This document shows positions 53,067-61,770 of a stretch of 64,000 bases of DNA, piece after piece. Source of the stretch: an uncultured Agathobacter sp. (GTDB taxonomy: Bacteria; Bacillota; Clostridia; Lachnospirales; Lachnospiraceae). The DNA is taken from positions 372,001 through 436,000 of the forward strand of contig CAKRCS010000001.1 of NCBI GenBank assembly GCA_934307695.1, given 5' to 3'. Made by a program: the position numbers and the translations under genes. The stretch's first letter is position 1; each line of letters opens with the position of its first letter. The notes under the pieces are model-generated. The model was given only the letters and a program-made list of their open reading frames with translations. It was not told the origin of the DNA and did no database searches.

Positions 53067-53324
53067 ATGGAACCATTAGAATTTCGCTATGACACACAGC
53101 TTTTGATCGAGGGAGAGAACCTCGATGAGGATGAGATCTCCGATTACATCACGGAGCATTTCAAAGGAGACTGCCTGCTCGCGGTCGGTGATGAGGAACT
53201 GATTAAGATCCATTTCCACACGAACGAGCCTTGGAAAATCTTAGAGTATGGGGCATCTCTCGGCGAGATCTACGACATCGTTGTGGAGGATATGGACAGA
53301 CAGCAGCGTGGTCTGAAGGGTTAA
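53067..53324 (+). CDS. Stand-alone FakA/DAK2-like central domain, 85 residues
   Basis: A small protein beginning EFRYDTQLLIEG and containing LLAVGDEELIKIHFHTNEP and ILEYGASLGEIYDI. These lines match the middle domain of FakA/YloV fatty acid kinases (family form: VVGDDDLVKVHVHTNDPG). The DhaL kinase domain and the C-terminal FakB-binding domain are absent. AAAGGAGAA precedes the ATG, so it is an expressed small gene rather than a random fragment. It follows three lipid-related genes and may modulate fatty acid supply (inference). Confidence 0.7.
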   Translation: MEPLEFRYDTQLLIEGENLDEDEISDYITEHFKGDCLLAVGDEELIKIHFHTNEPWKILEYGASLGEIYDIVVEDMDRQQRGLKG

Positions 53325-53373
53325 TTGTTACGATTTTAACAAAATACTGCACTAAAGGACTAGAGACTGTCTA

Positions 53374-53403
53374 TTGACGAAATGCAGGGAAATTGCTTAC
53401 AAT
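53374..53403 (+). promoter_or_regulatory. Promoter of the 53434 secreted protein gene
   Basis: TTGACG (53374-53379), 18 bp spacer, TACAAT (53398-53403). Confidence 0.6.
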
Positions 53404-53433
53404 GTATATACCATATTTTCAAAGGAGGATATT

Positions 53434-54318
53434 ATGAAAGTTTCAAAGAAGATTTTAGCAATCATGCTTGCCCTTGTATGTGCGATTTCAGTGATCGCTG
53501 TCGGAACCCCGACAGAGGTATACGCTGCAAAGACATATACGCTTATCAAGGGTGAGGTTATGGCTTTGACAGATTACAGCAATGTTAAGTCTGTTAAGAG
53601 CAGCAACTCCAAGGTTGTAGCAATTAAGAAGGATGAGGACAATTCCAAGAACTTCATCATCAGCGCTAAGAAGACCGGTACTGCAAACCTTACGATCAAG
53701 ACCGAGTACGGCACCAAGAAGTATGCGGTCAAGGTTGTTCCAAACGATATCGTGGTAGAGGTTAAGACCATCTCTACTCCGGGCAACATCGTTTACAAGG
53801 TAACAAACAACACCGGAGTTACCTTTGATTCCTTAAAGGTCAGCTACACCTTAAAGGATTCTGACGGAGACAAGCTTGTATCAGATACCTTTAATATCTC
53901 TGATCTTCCGTCCAAGAGCTCTGCATTCAAAGAGGTATATTACAGCAGCTACCGTTATACACCGTCTGTAAAGAAGTGCAGCGGTAAGGCAGATCTTAAG
54001 AACTCTACCAGAAACCCATTTGGCAAGGTATACACCAACAGAGCCAACAAGTTAAAGGTTGAGGTAACCGACAAGGTAACGGATGATGGAGTTGAGTTCA
54101 AGGTTAAATACAAGAGCTCATATTCTGACAGCATGTATGCGGATGCAGATATCATCTTATATGATTCAGATGACCATATCATCGGTATCAAGAACACCAG
54201 CGCATACTTATCCGGCAAGGAAGTTTCAACCGATACTTATACCGTATATCTGTACAAAGTAGAATATGACCATTTCAAGGTTGTAACGAGAGCGTACAGC
54301 TACGAGTTTAACTATTAA
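53434..54318 (+). CDS. Secreted protein with Ig-like N-terminal domain
   Basis: A 294-residue exported protein. The signal peptide KVSKKILAIMLALVCAISVI is cut near VYAAK. A Big2-like domain follows (YSNVKSVKSSNSKVVAI... KKTGTANLTIKTEYG), then a second beta-rich domain of about 180 residues (VEVKTISTPGNIVYKVTNNT, DSDGDKLVSDTF) resembling FxLYD-type folds. No enzyme motif. ATG 53434 has AAAGGAGG; the earlier in-frame ATG at 53374 overlaps the promoter. Own promoter and terminator: a monocistronic surface protein of unknown role. Confidence 0.75.
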   Translation: MKVSKKILAIMLALVCAISVIAVGTPTEVYAAKTYTLIKGEVMALTDYSNVKSVKSSNSKVVAIKKDEDNSKNFIISAKKTGTANLTIKTEYGTKKYAVKVVPNDIVVEVKTISTPGNIVYKVTNNTGVTFDSLKVSYTLKDSDGDKLVSDTFNISDLPSKSSAFKEVYYSSYRYTPSVKKCSGKADLKNSTRNPFGKVYTNRANKLKVEVTDKVTDDGVEFKVKYKSSYSDSMYADADIILYDSDDHIIGIKNTSAYLSGKEVSTDTYTVYLYKVEYDHFKVVTRAYSYEFNY

Positions 54319-54335
54319 AAATAAGACATGATTTT

Positions 54336-54363
54336 ACCGGGCACGAAAGTGCCCGGTTTTTTT
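54336..54363 (+). terminator. Terminator after the 53434 gene
   Basis: ACCGGGCAC-GAAA-GTGCCCGGT is a perfect stem with a GNRA loop followed by six T. Confidence 0.9.
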
Positions 54364-54470
54364 CGTTATAGGAAAAGATATTTCCTTGCAACAAAATGGA
54401 AAATATTGCACACTATTCTTATGAATCAATTGATTTGAGCTTGTTATGCGATGGAAATATGGAGCGGATT

Positions 54471-55037
54471 ATGGAAGAACGTGAACTCATAAGGCGGGCA
54501 AAAAAGGGAGATGCGGAAGCATTTGGCAAATTGTACGAGACAATCTACCAGCGGATGTACCGCTATGCCCTGTACACGCTAAGAAATAAGCAGGATGCCG
54601 AGGATGTGGTCAGTGAGACCGTGATGGAGGCGTTTGCGACGATAAAGAAGCTGCGGTCGGAAGACGCTTTTGCGGCGTGGATCTTTCGTATTTTATCCGT
54701 CAAGTGTAAGCATCGGATGAAGGAATACTATCAAAAGCGGAACGAGGATTCCATTGAAGAGCAGGAGGCGCAGGGGACGGAAGCTATCGTTGATCGAAGT
54801 GATCGGTACGAGGCGGCGGATGTGGGCTGGAGCCAGAAAAAGGAAGAGTATCTGGATGTCCGGCGAGCCTTTTTCTCACTTCCCGACGAGGAGCGGATGA
54901 TCCTTGCATTGCATCTGATCTTAGGCTATAAGACGCGAGAGATCGCAAAGCTTTTGTTTATGAACGAGAACACGGTACGCTCCAAGGAGAGCAGAGCAAT
55001 TCAGAAAATGGGCAATAAGCTAAAAGGTTTGAGGTGA
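54471..55037 (+). CDS. ECF-type RNA polymerase sigma factor
   Basis: A 188-residue sigma-70 family factor. Region 2 (GDAEAFGKLYETIYQRMYRYALYTLRNKQDAEDVVSE, in part) and region 4 with its helix-turn-helix (LGYKTREIAKLLFMNENTVRSK) are complete, and region 3 is missing as in ECF factors. ATG 54471 has GGAG six bases upstream. In-frame ATGs at 54396 and 54459 are possible but less well supported. It ends just before, and is coupled with, the membrane beta-propeller gene, the likely anti-sigma partner. Confidence 0.9.
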   Translation: MEERELIRRAKKGDAEAFGKLYETIYQRMYRYALYTLRNKQDAEDVVSETVMEAFATIKKLRSEDAFAAWIFRILSVKCKHRMKEYYQKRNEDSIEEQEAQGTEAIVDRSDRYEAADVGWSQKKEEYLDVRRAFFSLPDEERMILALHLILGYKTREIAKLLFMNENTVRSKESRAIQKMGNKLKGLR

Positions 55038-55042
55038 TAAGA

Positions 55043-57082
55043 ATGAGTGAAGATAAGGACAGACTGTGGCTAGAGGACGAACTGCAAAGAGAAATCCAAC
55101 TGTCGGCTGAGGAGCAGGAGATACCGGATTCGCTGCTGCCGGAGAATATGGTAGCTCGTCTGAAGGAAGAACAGAATAATGCAAAAATAGCTCAGGGCAG
55201 AAAGCGCAGCAAGAAGATCTGCCGGATGATTGAGATGGCTGCGGCGGTTGCGCTTGTCATTGTGATCGGAGGTATCGGAGGCAGTATGCTTCATTCCGGC
55301 AATGCAACCGGAAACGAGGCAGAACAGCCGGATATCGCAACTGTTGCCAAGACAGAGACAGACAGCGATACAGAACCGCAGAATGAAAGCTGCGAGACGC
55401 AAAGACCGCTTGAGGGGTATCATGTGGCATCCGGCTATGCGGAGATTTACGAGCTGCTTAGTGCCACCAAGAAACAGATGATATATTACGACATTCCGAA
55501 GACCGCTGTTGATGGTGCTGCTGCGGATGATTCGGATATGGCATATACCGAGGATGCTTCCTCCGGGGATATACAGGATCTACAGCATTCCACCACGAAT
55601 GTGCAGCAGGAGGGCGTGGACGAGGGTGACCTTGTAAAGACGGATGGCAGGTATATATACCGTGTGAAGAATAACGCGATCGAGATCATTGATATTCAGG
55701 ATAAAAAGCTGGAAAAGGTCGCATCGTTCAAGCCGGATATGGACACCTGCGACCGGATCGAGGAACTGTATATTGACGAGGATCAGCTGTTTGTGATCCT
55801 TTCCAGCAGACAGTCCGGATTTTGCCGGATCGACAGTCTGGATGATTCGGCTGCCTTTAGCAGCAGTATCAAACAAAGAACCGTGCTATTGACATACGAT
55901 ATTTCAAACCGCAGGGAGCCGGCGCAGACCGCTTCCTTTGCGCAGGATGGCAGATACTATTCCTCCCGCAAGGTGGACGATTTTATCTATCTGTTTACCC
56001 AGAATGATATGTACGACACGCTATATGGGGATGTTGAAGATGCAATCCCTTGTGTGCAGGAGAAAAAAATCGCCTGTGAGGATATCTATATCGGCAGTCA
56101 GGCATATACGGAGCTGATCATGACATCGATCAATACTTCTGATGCTTCAAAGAGCGTGGACGAGAAAGCGGTTTTTGACGGCTATTATAATATCTATGTG
56201 GGAAATGCTGCCATCTATCTGTATCAGGATGTATATAAGGATGACTACTGTATGACGCAGATCGCCAAGTTCTCCTATGAGGATGGCAAAATGGAACCGG
56301 TCAGCTCCACACTTATAAAGGGAGAGATCACGGATACGTTTGCTATCTCGGAAAAGGATGATTTCTTGCGGGTTCTGACCTCGGACTGGAGCGGCGGAGA
56401 CCAGAGAAACCAGCTCTATATGCTGGATGAATACCTCAATGTGACCGGACAGATCGATAATATTGCCGAGGGCGAGAGCGTCTATGCGGCGCGTTATATC
56501 GGCGATACTGCGTATTTTATCACCTACCGGAACATGGACCCGCTGTTTGTTGCAGACCTGTCTGATCCGTCTGATCCGAAGCTTTTGGGTAGCGTTGAGG
56601 TGACCGGATTTTCCGATTACCTGCATCTGTATCAGGATGATCTTGTACTCGGAATCGGTTACGAGACGGACGAGGACAGCAACCGGCTGGGCGTAAAGCT
56701 CTGTATGTTTGACGTGAGCGATCCATTTTCTCCACAGGTAAAGAGCACCTATATTATGGAGGAGGCAGATTCGATGACCGCAGATTATGATTACAAATCC
56801 GTTCTTGTGGATGCCAAGAAGGGAATCATCGGATTTGTGACGGAGAGCTGGGGTGACGAATATGTGTGTGAATACCGGCTGTTCCGTTGGACTGGAGAAC
56901 AGTTTGAGGAGGTCTTTTCCGAGCCGCTGAACCAAAACGGAGCGTATTTTACCTATGATGCGTATCAAGACATGTCAGGAGCGCGTGCACTCTATGTGGG
57001 AGATGTGCTCTATCTCATCAGAGCGGATGGTATCCAGTCGTATGATATGTTGCAGGATTTTGTCAGATTAGGGGAACTGTAA
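55043..57082 (+). CDS. Membrane-anchored beta-propeller protein, probable anti-sigma partner
   Basis: A 679-residue protein. A cytoplasmic N terminus of about 65 residues (DELQREIQLSAEEQEIPDSL) is followed by one membrane span (MIEMAAAVALVIVIGGIGG), an acidic linker and a large extracellular beta-propeller domain. That domain starts at VQQEGVDEGDLVKTDGRYIY, the signature of the secreted propeller family PF09826. It then has repeated blade lines (DDFIYLFTQ, GDTAYFITYRNMDPLFVADLSDP, LVLGIGYETDE). ATG 55043 has GAGGTG six bases upstream. The coupling to an ECF sigma gene and the inside-TM-outside layout suggest signal-controlled sigma sequestration; this is inference. Confidence 0.8.
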   Translation: MSEDKDRLWLEDELQREIQLSAEEQEIPDSLLPENMVARLKEEQNNAKIAQGRKRSKKICRMIEMAAAVALVIVIGGIGGSMLHSGNATGNEAEQPDIATVAKTETDSDTEPQNESCETQRPLEGYHVASGYAEIYELLSATKKQMIYYDIPKTAVDGAAADDSDMAYTEDASSGDIQDLQHSTTNVQQEGVDEGDLVKTDGRYIYRVKNNAIEIIDIQDKKLEKVASFKPDMDTCDRIEELYIDEDQLFVILSSRQSGFCRIDSLDDSAAFSSSIKQRTVLLTYDISNRREPAQTASFAQDGRYYSSRKVDDFIYLFTQNDMYDTLYGDVEDAIPCVQEKKIACEDIYIGSQAYTELIMTSINTSDASKSVDEKAVFDGYYNIYVGNAAIYLYQDVYKDDYCMTQIAKFSYEDGKMEPVSSTLIKGEITDTFAISEKDDFLRVLTSDWSGGDQRNQLYMLDEYLNVTGQIDNIAEGESVYAARYIGDTAYFITYRNMDPLFVADLSDPSDPKLLGSVEVTGFSDYLHLYQDDLVLGIGYETDEDSNRLGVKLCMFDVSDPFSPQVKSTYIMEEADSMTADYDYKSVLVDAKKGIIGFVTESWGDEYVCEYRLFRWTGEQFEEVFSEPLNQNGAYFTYDAYQDMSGARALYVGDVLYLIRADGIQSYDMLQDFVRLGEL

Positions 57083-57106
57083 AAAGAGCTTTGCTGACAA
57101 AGAAAA

Positions 57107-57146
57107 GACGCTATTTCTACTTGGTTCGTAGAGATAGCGCCTTTTT
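57107..57146. terminator. Bidirectional terminator between the propeller gene and typA
   Basis: GACGCTATTTCTAC (57107-57120) pairs with GTAGAGATAGCGCC (57128-57141) with minor mismatches. Five T follow on the + strand and a T-rich flank on the - strand. Confidence 0.8.
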
Positions 57147-57168
57147 ATATGGTGATAAAACCAATAAA

Positions 57169-59016
57169 TTATGAGTTCATTGCCTGCTTCTTTGCATATC
57201 CTGCACGGCGGCGGAGCGTCGGATCAAGGATGCGCTTGCGGATACGAAGGCTCTCCGGTGTTACCTCAAGAAGCTCATCGGTATCGATGAAGTCAAGTGC
57301 CTGCTCAAGGCTTAAGATGCGAGGCGGAACAAGGGTAAGTGCCTCGTCAGCGGAAGAGGAACGGGTGTTGGTCAGGTGCTTCTTCTTGCAGACGTTCAGC
57401 TCGATATCCTCAGCCTTTGAGCTCTGTCCGATGACCATTCCGGAGTATACCTTCTCGCCAGGTCCGATAAAGAGAGTACCACGCTCCTGTGCGGAGAAAA
57501 GACCGTAGGTTACGGATTCGCCGGACTCAAATGCGATCAGGGAACCGGTCGCACGGTAAGCAATCTCACCGCGGAATTCGTCATAGCCGTCGAAAATTGT
57601 ATTGATGATACCATTTCCCTTGGTGTCGGTCATGAACTCGCCACGGTATCCGATCAGTCCACGGGAAGGAATGCGGAACTCAAGACGGGTATAGCCGCCT
57701 GCGATGGAACCCATGTTGCGAAGCTCACCCTTGCGCTGCTGAAGCTTGGAGATAACGGCTCCGGTAAACTCATCCGGCACATCCACATAAGCAATCTCCA
57801 TAGGCTCAAGCTTCTTGCCTCTCTCGTCAGTCTTGTAGAGAACCTCTGCCTTGCTGACTGCAAACTCATATCCTTCACGTCTCATGTTCTCGATCAATAC
57901 GGAAAGATGAAGCTCACCACGGCCGGAAACCTTAAGGGAATCCGGGCTGTCAGTCTCTTCGACACGAAGCGATACATCTGTGTTTAATTCGCGGAACAGT
58001 CTGTCGCGGATGTGGCGGGAGGTAACATACTTTCCCTCCTGTCCTGCAAGCGGGCTGTCATTTACGATGAAGTTCATGGAGATGGTCGGCTCTGAGATCT
58101 TCTGGAATGGGATCGCAACCGGATTCTCCGGGGAGCAGATCGTATCTCCGATATGGATATCTGCGATACCGGAGATCGCAACGATAGAACCGATGCGCGC
58201 CTCTGCAACATCCACCTTATTTAAGCCGTCAAACTCGTAAAGCTTGCTGATACGGACCTTCTGCATCTTGTCCGGATCGTGATGGTTGACAACAACAGCA
58301 TCCTGATTGACACGGAGCACACCGTTATCGACCTTTCCGATACCGATACGTCCGACATACTCATTGTAGTCGATGGTGCTGATCAGTACCTGTGTGCTGG
58401 CATCCGGATCTCCCTCCGGAGCGGGAATATAATTGATGATCGTCTCAAACAGAGGAGTCATATCCTTGCGCTCATCATTTAAATCAAGCATTGCGTAGCC
58501 GTCACGGGCAGATGCAAAGACGAACGGGCAGTCAAGCTGCTCATCGGAAGCATCAAGATCCATGAAAAGCTCTAACACTTCGTCGATAACCTCGGTAGGT
58601 CTTGCCTCCGGGCGGTCGATCTTGTTGATGCAGACGATGACCGGAAGGTTGAGTGCGAGTGCCTTCATCAAAACGAACTTGGTCTGTGGCATGGTTCCCT
58701 CAAAGGCATCTACCACAAGAACAACGCCGTTTACCATCTTAAGAACTCGTTCTACCTCGCCGCCGAAATCGGCATGTCCCGGTGTATCAATAATATTGAT
58801 CTTAATATCCTTGTATTGAACGGCAGTATTTTTGGAAAGAATCGTGATTCCACGCTCACGCTCAATATCGTTTGAGTCCATGACACGTTCCTGAACCTCC
58901 TGATTCTCACGGAAAACACCACTCTGCTTTAAAAGCTCATCGACCAGGGTTGTCTTGCCGTGGTCTACATGGGCGATGATCGCGATGTTTCTAATATCAT
59001 CTCTTGTCGTTTTCAT
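57169..59016 (-). CDS. typA: Ribosome-associated translational GTPase TypA/BipA
   Basis: A 615-residue EF-G-like GTPase involved in 50S assembly and stress. The P loop AHVDHGKTTLVD, switch I ERERGITI, DTPGHADF and NKIDRPEARP are present. The domain III and C-terminal BipA segments follow (SGRGELHLSVLIENMRREG, RRAGYAKKQAM; quoted in part). Single gene on the minus strand with its own promoter at 59068-59095. Confidence 0.97.
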   Translation of the reverse strand: MKTTRDDIRNIAIIAHVDHGKTTLVDELLKQSGVFRENQEVQERVMDSNDIERERGITILSKNTAVQYKDIKINIIDTPGHADFGGEVERVLKMVNGVVLVVDAFEGTMPQTKFVLMKALALNLPVIVCINKIDRPEARPTEVIDEVLELFMDLDASDEQLDCPFVFASARDGYAMLDLNDERKDMTPLFETIINYIPAPEGDPDASTQVLISTIDYNEYVGRIGIGKVDNGVLRVNQDAVVVNHHDPDKMQKVRISKLYEFDGLNKVDVAEARIGSIVAISGIADIHIGDTICSPENPVAIPFQKISEPTISMNFIVNDSPLAGQEGKYVTSRHIRDRLFRELNTDVSLRVEETDSPDSLKVSGRGELHLSVLIENMRREGYEFAVSKAEVLYKTDERGKKLEPMEIAYVDVPDEFTGAVISKLQQRKGELRNMGSIAGGYTRLEFRIPSRGLIGYRGEFMTDTKGNGIINTIFDGYDEFRGEIAYRATGSLIAFESGESVTYGLFSAQERGTLFIGPGEKVYSGMVIGQSSKAEDIELNVCKKKHLTNTRSSSADEALTLVPPRILSLEQALDFIDTDELLEVTPESLRIRKRILDPTLRRRAGYAKKQAMNS

Positions 59017-59067
59017 AAATAATCCTTTCTTATATAAATGCAGTTACGCTTCAAAATCAACTCACAT

Positions 59068-59095
59068 ATTTTATCACAAATCCTTAATTTGACAA
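59068..59095 (-). promoter_or_regulatory. Promoter of typA
   Basis: On the minus strand TTGTCA (59090-59095) and TAAAAT (59068-59073) are separated by 16 bp. The remaining AT-rich 59096-59263 interval shows only the AAAGGAAGGGAG site of the next gene. Confidence 0.6.
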
Positions 59096-59263
59096 GCTTT
59101 TTGCTATATAAATTATTTTTTACAGTTTTTCGGGAAAAATTTATTACAAAAAAAGCAACTTTATTTCTCCGGCTTATCGACAAAAATTGAGAATTTATAT
59201 CCTTGTCCGGATGGTACAACATAAGCCTAAAAAAATTTTCCACAAAAGGAAGGGAGAAAATTC

Positions 59264-59890
59264 ATGGCAGATAAAATTTTTGAAAACAACCAGGTATCCA
59301 TTGTCGGAGAGATCGTATCAGATTTCGAGTACAGCCACGAAGTGTATGGGGAGGGCTTTTACATGGTCGAGGTGTCGGTCAGCCGGCTTTCCAACTTCGT
59401 CGATTACATTCCGGTCATGGTGTCCGAGCGACTGATCGACGTAAGCGGGGACTATATGGGCAAGTATGTCTATATCAGCGGACAGTTTCGTTCCTTCAAT
59501 CGGCATGAGGAGAAGAAGAACCGTCTGGTTCTGTCCGTTTTTGCAAGGGAGCTTGAGGTGCTGCCCGATGCAGGGGAGGAGAATGCAAGCAACCAGATCT
59601 TCTTGGACGGCTACATCTGCAAGGAGTCGATCTACCGCAAGACACCGCTCGGAAGGGAGATCGCGGATCTGCTTGTCGCAGTCAACCGCTCCTACGGCAA
59701 GTCTGATTACATACCTTGCATCTGTTGGGGAAGAAACGCAAGATTTGCAGCCGGCTTCGAGGTCGGAACGCATGTGCAGATCTGGGGCAGGATCCAGAGC
59801 CGCGACTATGTGAAGAAAATCAACGAGACCGATGTGGAGCAGAGAACAGCGTATGAGGTATCGGTAAGCAAGATCGAATTTTTGGAATAA
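59264..59890 (+). CDS. Tandem OB-fold single-stranded DNA-binding protein
   Basis: A 208-residue protein with two SSB-like OB folds. The first (about 1-100) has NNQVSIVGEIVSDFEYSHEV and GKYVYISGQFRSFN. The second (about 108-208) has NQIFLDGYICKESIYRKTPLGREIADL (in part), the SSB motif YIPCICWGRNA, and THVQIWGRIQSRDY. Normal SSB has one fold and a flexible acidic tail; here there is no DDDIPF-type tail. It probably binds ssDNA but may not recruit the usual partners. This is not the main ssb gene, which is usually between rpsF and rpsR. Confidence 0.8.
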   Translation: MADKIFENNQVSIVGEIVSDFEYSHEVYGEGFYMVEVSVSRLSNFVDYIPVMVSERLIDVSGDYMGKYVYISGQFRSFNRHEEKKNRLVLSVFARELEVLPDAGEENASNQIFLDGYICKESIYRKTPLGREIADLLVAVNRSYGKSDYIPCICWGRNARFAAGFEVGTHVQIWGRIQSRDYVKKINETDVEQRTAYEVSVSKIEFLE

Positions 59891-60015
59891 AAAACAGTAA
59901 AATGATAAATGCTGTACAGGGGTACGCCGCGAACCTGTTCTTATAAAGTTGCAAAAAAAGGAAGATTGTGCTATCTTAGGGGAGATTTCTTTTTTTCGTA
60001 CATGTGGAGGATGTT

Positions 60016-60501
60016 ATGAGTAAAGGCGTAGTACAGATTTATTATGGCGAGGGACATGGAAAATCCACAGCCGCACTGGGAAATGCAATCCAGATGGCAG
60101 GGGACGGCAAGAGCGTGATCGCGATACAGTTCATGAAGGGAAAAATGGAAAAGGAAGCAGACTTTTTGCAGCGTCTGGAGCCTGAGATCCGTTTTTTCCG
60201 TTTTGCAAAATCAGATGTCGCGTTTGAACAGTTAAGCGAAGAAGAAAAGCAGGAAGAACGGATCAACTTAAAAAACGGGTTCAATTACGGCAAGAAGGTG
60301 GTTTGCACCGGAGCCTGCGATCTTCTTATTATGGATGAGATATTAGGGTTATTGGATGAAGGTGTTATTACGATGGAGGATATGAAGGAACTCATCAGTG
60401 CAAAGCCGGAAGAGATGAATATCATATTCACCGGTCGTGTACTTCCGGATGCGCTTCGCGCATGTGCGGATGAGATATATAATATTGCACCGGAAAAATA
60501 G
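60016..60501 (+). CDS. Cob(I)alamin adenosyltransferase-like (CobA/BtuR family) P-loop protein
   Basis: A 161-residue protein with the family P loop in YYGEGHGKSTAALGNAI (usually GKGKGKTTAA), IQFMKGK, the Walker-B-type LLIMDEILGLLDEGVI and a C-terminal VLTGR-like IIFTGRVLP. It would adenosylate corrinoids with ATP. Slight changes in the P loop (Glu for Lys, Ser for Thr) should be noted. ATG 60016 follows TGGAGG. Confidence 0.85.
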   Translation: MSKGVVQIYYGEGHGKSTAALGNAIQMAGDGKSVIAIQFMKGKMEKEADFLQRLEPEIRFFRFAKSDVAFEQLSEEEKQEERINLKNGFNYGKKVVCTGACDLLIMDEILGLLDEGVITMEDMKELISAKPEEMNIIFTGRVLPDALRACADEIYNIAPEK

Positions 60502-60512
60502 TAATTGGTGCG

Positions 60513-60541
60513 TTGACATTGTAAGTGCCAGGTGCTAAGAT
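60513..60541 (+). promoter_or_regulatory. Promoter of the lysine-riboswitch dapA transcript
   Basis: TTGACA (60513-60518), 17 bp spacer, TAAGAT (60536-60541). Confidence 0.75.
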
Positions 60542-60589
60542 AAAGAAGATAAAGTTGTAACGAGGTTTACAACCGATCATATAGGAAAA

Positions 60590-60756
60590 GCAGGATAGAG
60601 GTTGCGCGAATTATCAGTACCTTATAGGATGCGGCAGAAGCAGGAGATTATAAGGGAAAGGAAGAGCGCCGAAAGTATGCGGCGTCTGCAGTTGTATACT
60701 TGGGCATGAAGCAAATAGGTTCATGACTGTCATCGTAAGATGGAGGGCTATCAGAA
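60590..60756 (+). promoter_or_regulatory. Lysine riboswitch (L box)
   Basis: P1 is formed by GATAG (60594-60598) and CTATC (60748-60752). The conserved core elements are in order: AGAGGTTGCG after P1, AAGGAAGAGCGCCGAAAG, the ACTTGGG segment, GACTGTCAT, and GATGGAGGGCTATC at the 3' end. A separate small hairpin, GTTGTAA with TTACAAC, precedes it. Binding of lysine would favour the terminator downstream and shut off dapA-dapB. Confidence 0.93.
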
Positions 60757-60778
60757 GTTTCGGTTATCCGGAGATTTT

Positions 60779-60809
60779 TTGACCAGCTCATTTGGGCTGG
60801 TCATTTTTA
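60779..60809 (+). terminator. Riboswitch-controlled terminator before dapA
   Basis: GACCAGC (60781-60787) pairs with GCTGGTC (60796-60802) followed by ATTTTT, about 20 bases before the dapA ATG. Confidence 0.85.
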
Positions 60810-60829
60810 ATAACAAAGGAGAGATAAAA

Positions 60830-61720
60830 ATGGCAATTTTTAAAGGCGCCGGTGTTGCGATCGTTACACCGATGAAGGACAACGAAGAAGTAAATTACGA
60901 TAAACTGGAGGAACTGATCAACTGGCAGATTGATGAGGGAACAGACGCGATCATCATTGCCGGAACGACCGGAGAGAGCTCTACCCTTACGATGGAGGAG
61001 CACAGGCAGGTTATCGAAGCTGCCGTGGAGTTTACCAAACACCGTGTCCCGGTCGTTGCAGGAACTGGCTCAAACTGCACGCGCACCGCGATCCAGTTGT
61101 CACAGGAGGCAGAGGAAGCCGGTGTGGACGGACTTCTTATCGTGACACCATACTACAATAAGGCAACACAGGCAGGTCTTATCCAGCACTATTCAAGAAT
61201 TGCTCAGAATGTCAAGACACCGATCATCATGTACAACGTTCCGGGCAGAACCGGATGCAATCTCCTGCCGGAGACCGCTGCAACACTTTTTAAAGAGCAG
61301 GAAACTATCGTTGGCTTGAAAGAGGCAACCGGCAATATGGCACAGGCATCCCAGACGATGTACCTTACCGACGGAAAGCTTGATATGTATTCCGGCGAGG
61401 ACGGACTTGTCGTACCGCTCATGTCAATTGGTGCAATCGGTGTGATCTCCGTATGGAGCAATGTCGCACCGAAAAAGGTTCACCAGACCTGCCAGAGCTT
61501 TTTCGATGGCAGGATCGAGGAGGCACGCATACTTCAGAGAGAGGCACTTCCACTTGTGGATGCACTTTTCTCAGAGGTCAATCCGATCCCGGTCAAGACT
61601 GCGCTTAATCTCATGGGCAAGAACGTAGGACCGCTCCGTTCCCCGATGAGTGAGATGGGAGATGCTGCAAAGGCAAAACTTGTGCAGGCAATGCGTGAGT
61701 ATGGAATCGAACTTGCATAA
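60830..61720 (+). CDS. dapA: 4-hydroxy-tetrahydrodipicolinate synthase
   Basis: A 296-residue TIM-barrel enzyme condensing pyruvate and aspartate semialdehyde, the first step of the lysine/diaminopimelate branch. The Schiff-base lysine is K164 in VGLKEATG. GTTGESSTL, TPYYNKATQ with the catalytic Tyr, and YNVPGRTGCN are conserved. The start MAIFKGAGVAIVTP has AAAGGAGAG; the longer frame from 60740 runs through the terminator. Controlled by the lysine riboswitch. Confidence 0.97.
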   Translation: MAIFKGAGVAIVTPMKDNEEVNYDKLEELINWQIDEGTDAIIIAGTTGESSTLTMEEHRQVIEAAVEFTKHRVPVVAGTGSNCTRTAIQLSQEAEEAGVDGLLIVTPYYNKATQAGLIQHYSRIAQNVKTPIIMYNVPGRTGCNLLPETAATLFKEQETIVGLKEATGNMAQASQTMYLTDGKLDMYSGEDGLVVPLMSIGAIGVISVWSNVAPKKVHQTCQSFFDGRIEEARILQREALPLVDALFSEVNPIPVKTALNLMGKNVGPLRSPMSEMGDAAKAKLVQAMREYGIELA

Positions 61721-61770
61721 TATGTGCGTGGTTTTTGGAAATACTTACAGAAGAAAAGGAGCATAGATAC

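Noticed and set aside
60740..60829. Longer dapA start at 60740
   Set aside because: It would translate the 3' end of the lysine riboswitch and the terminator stem.
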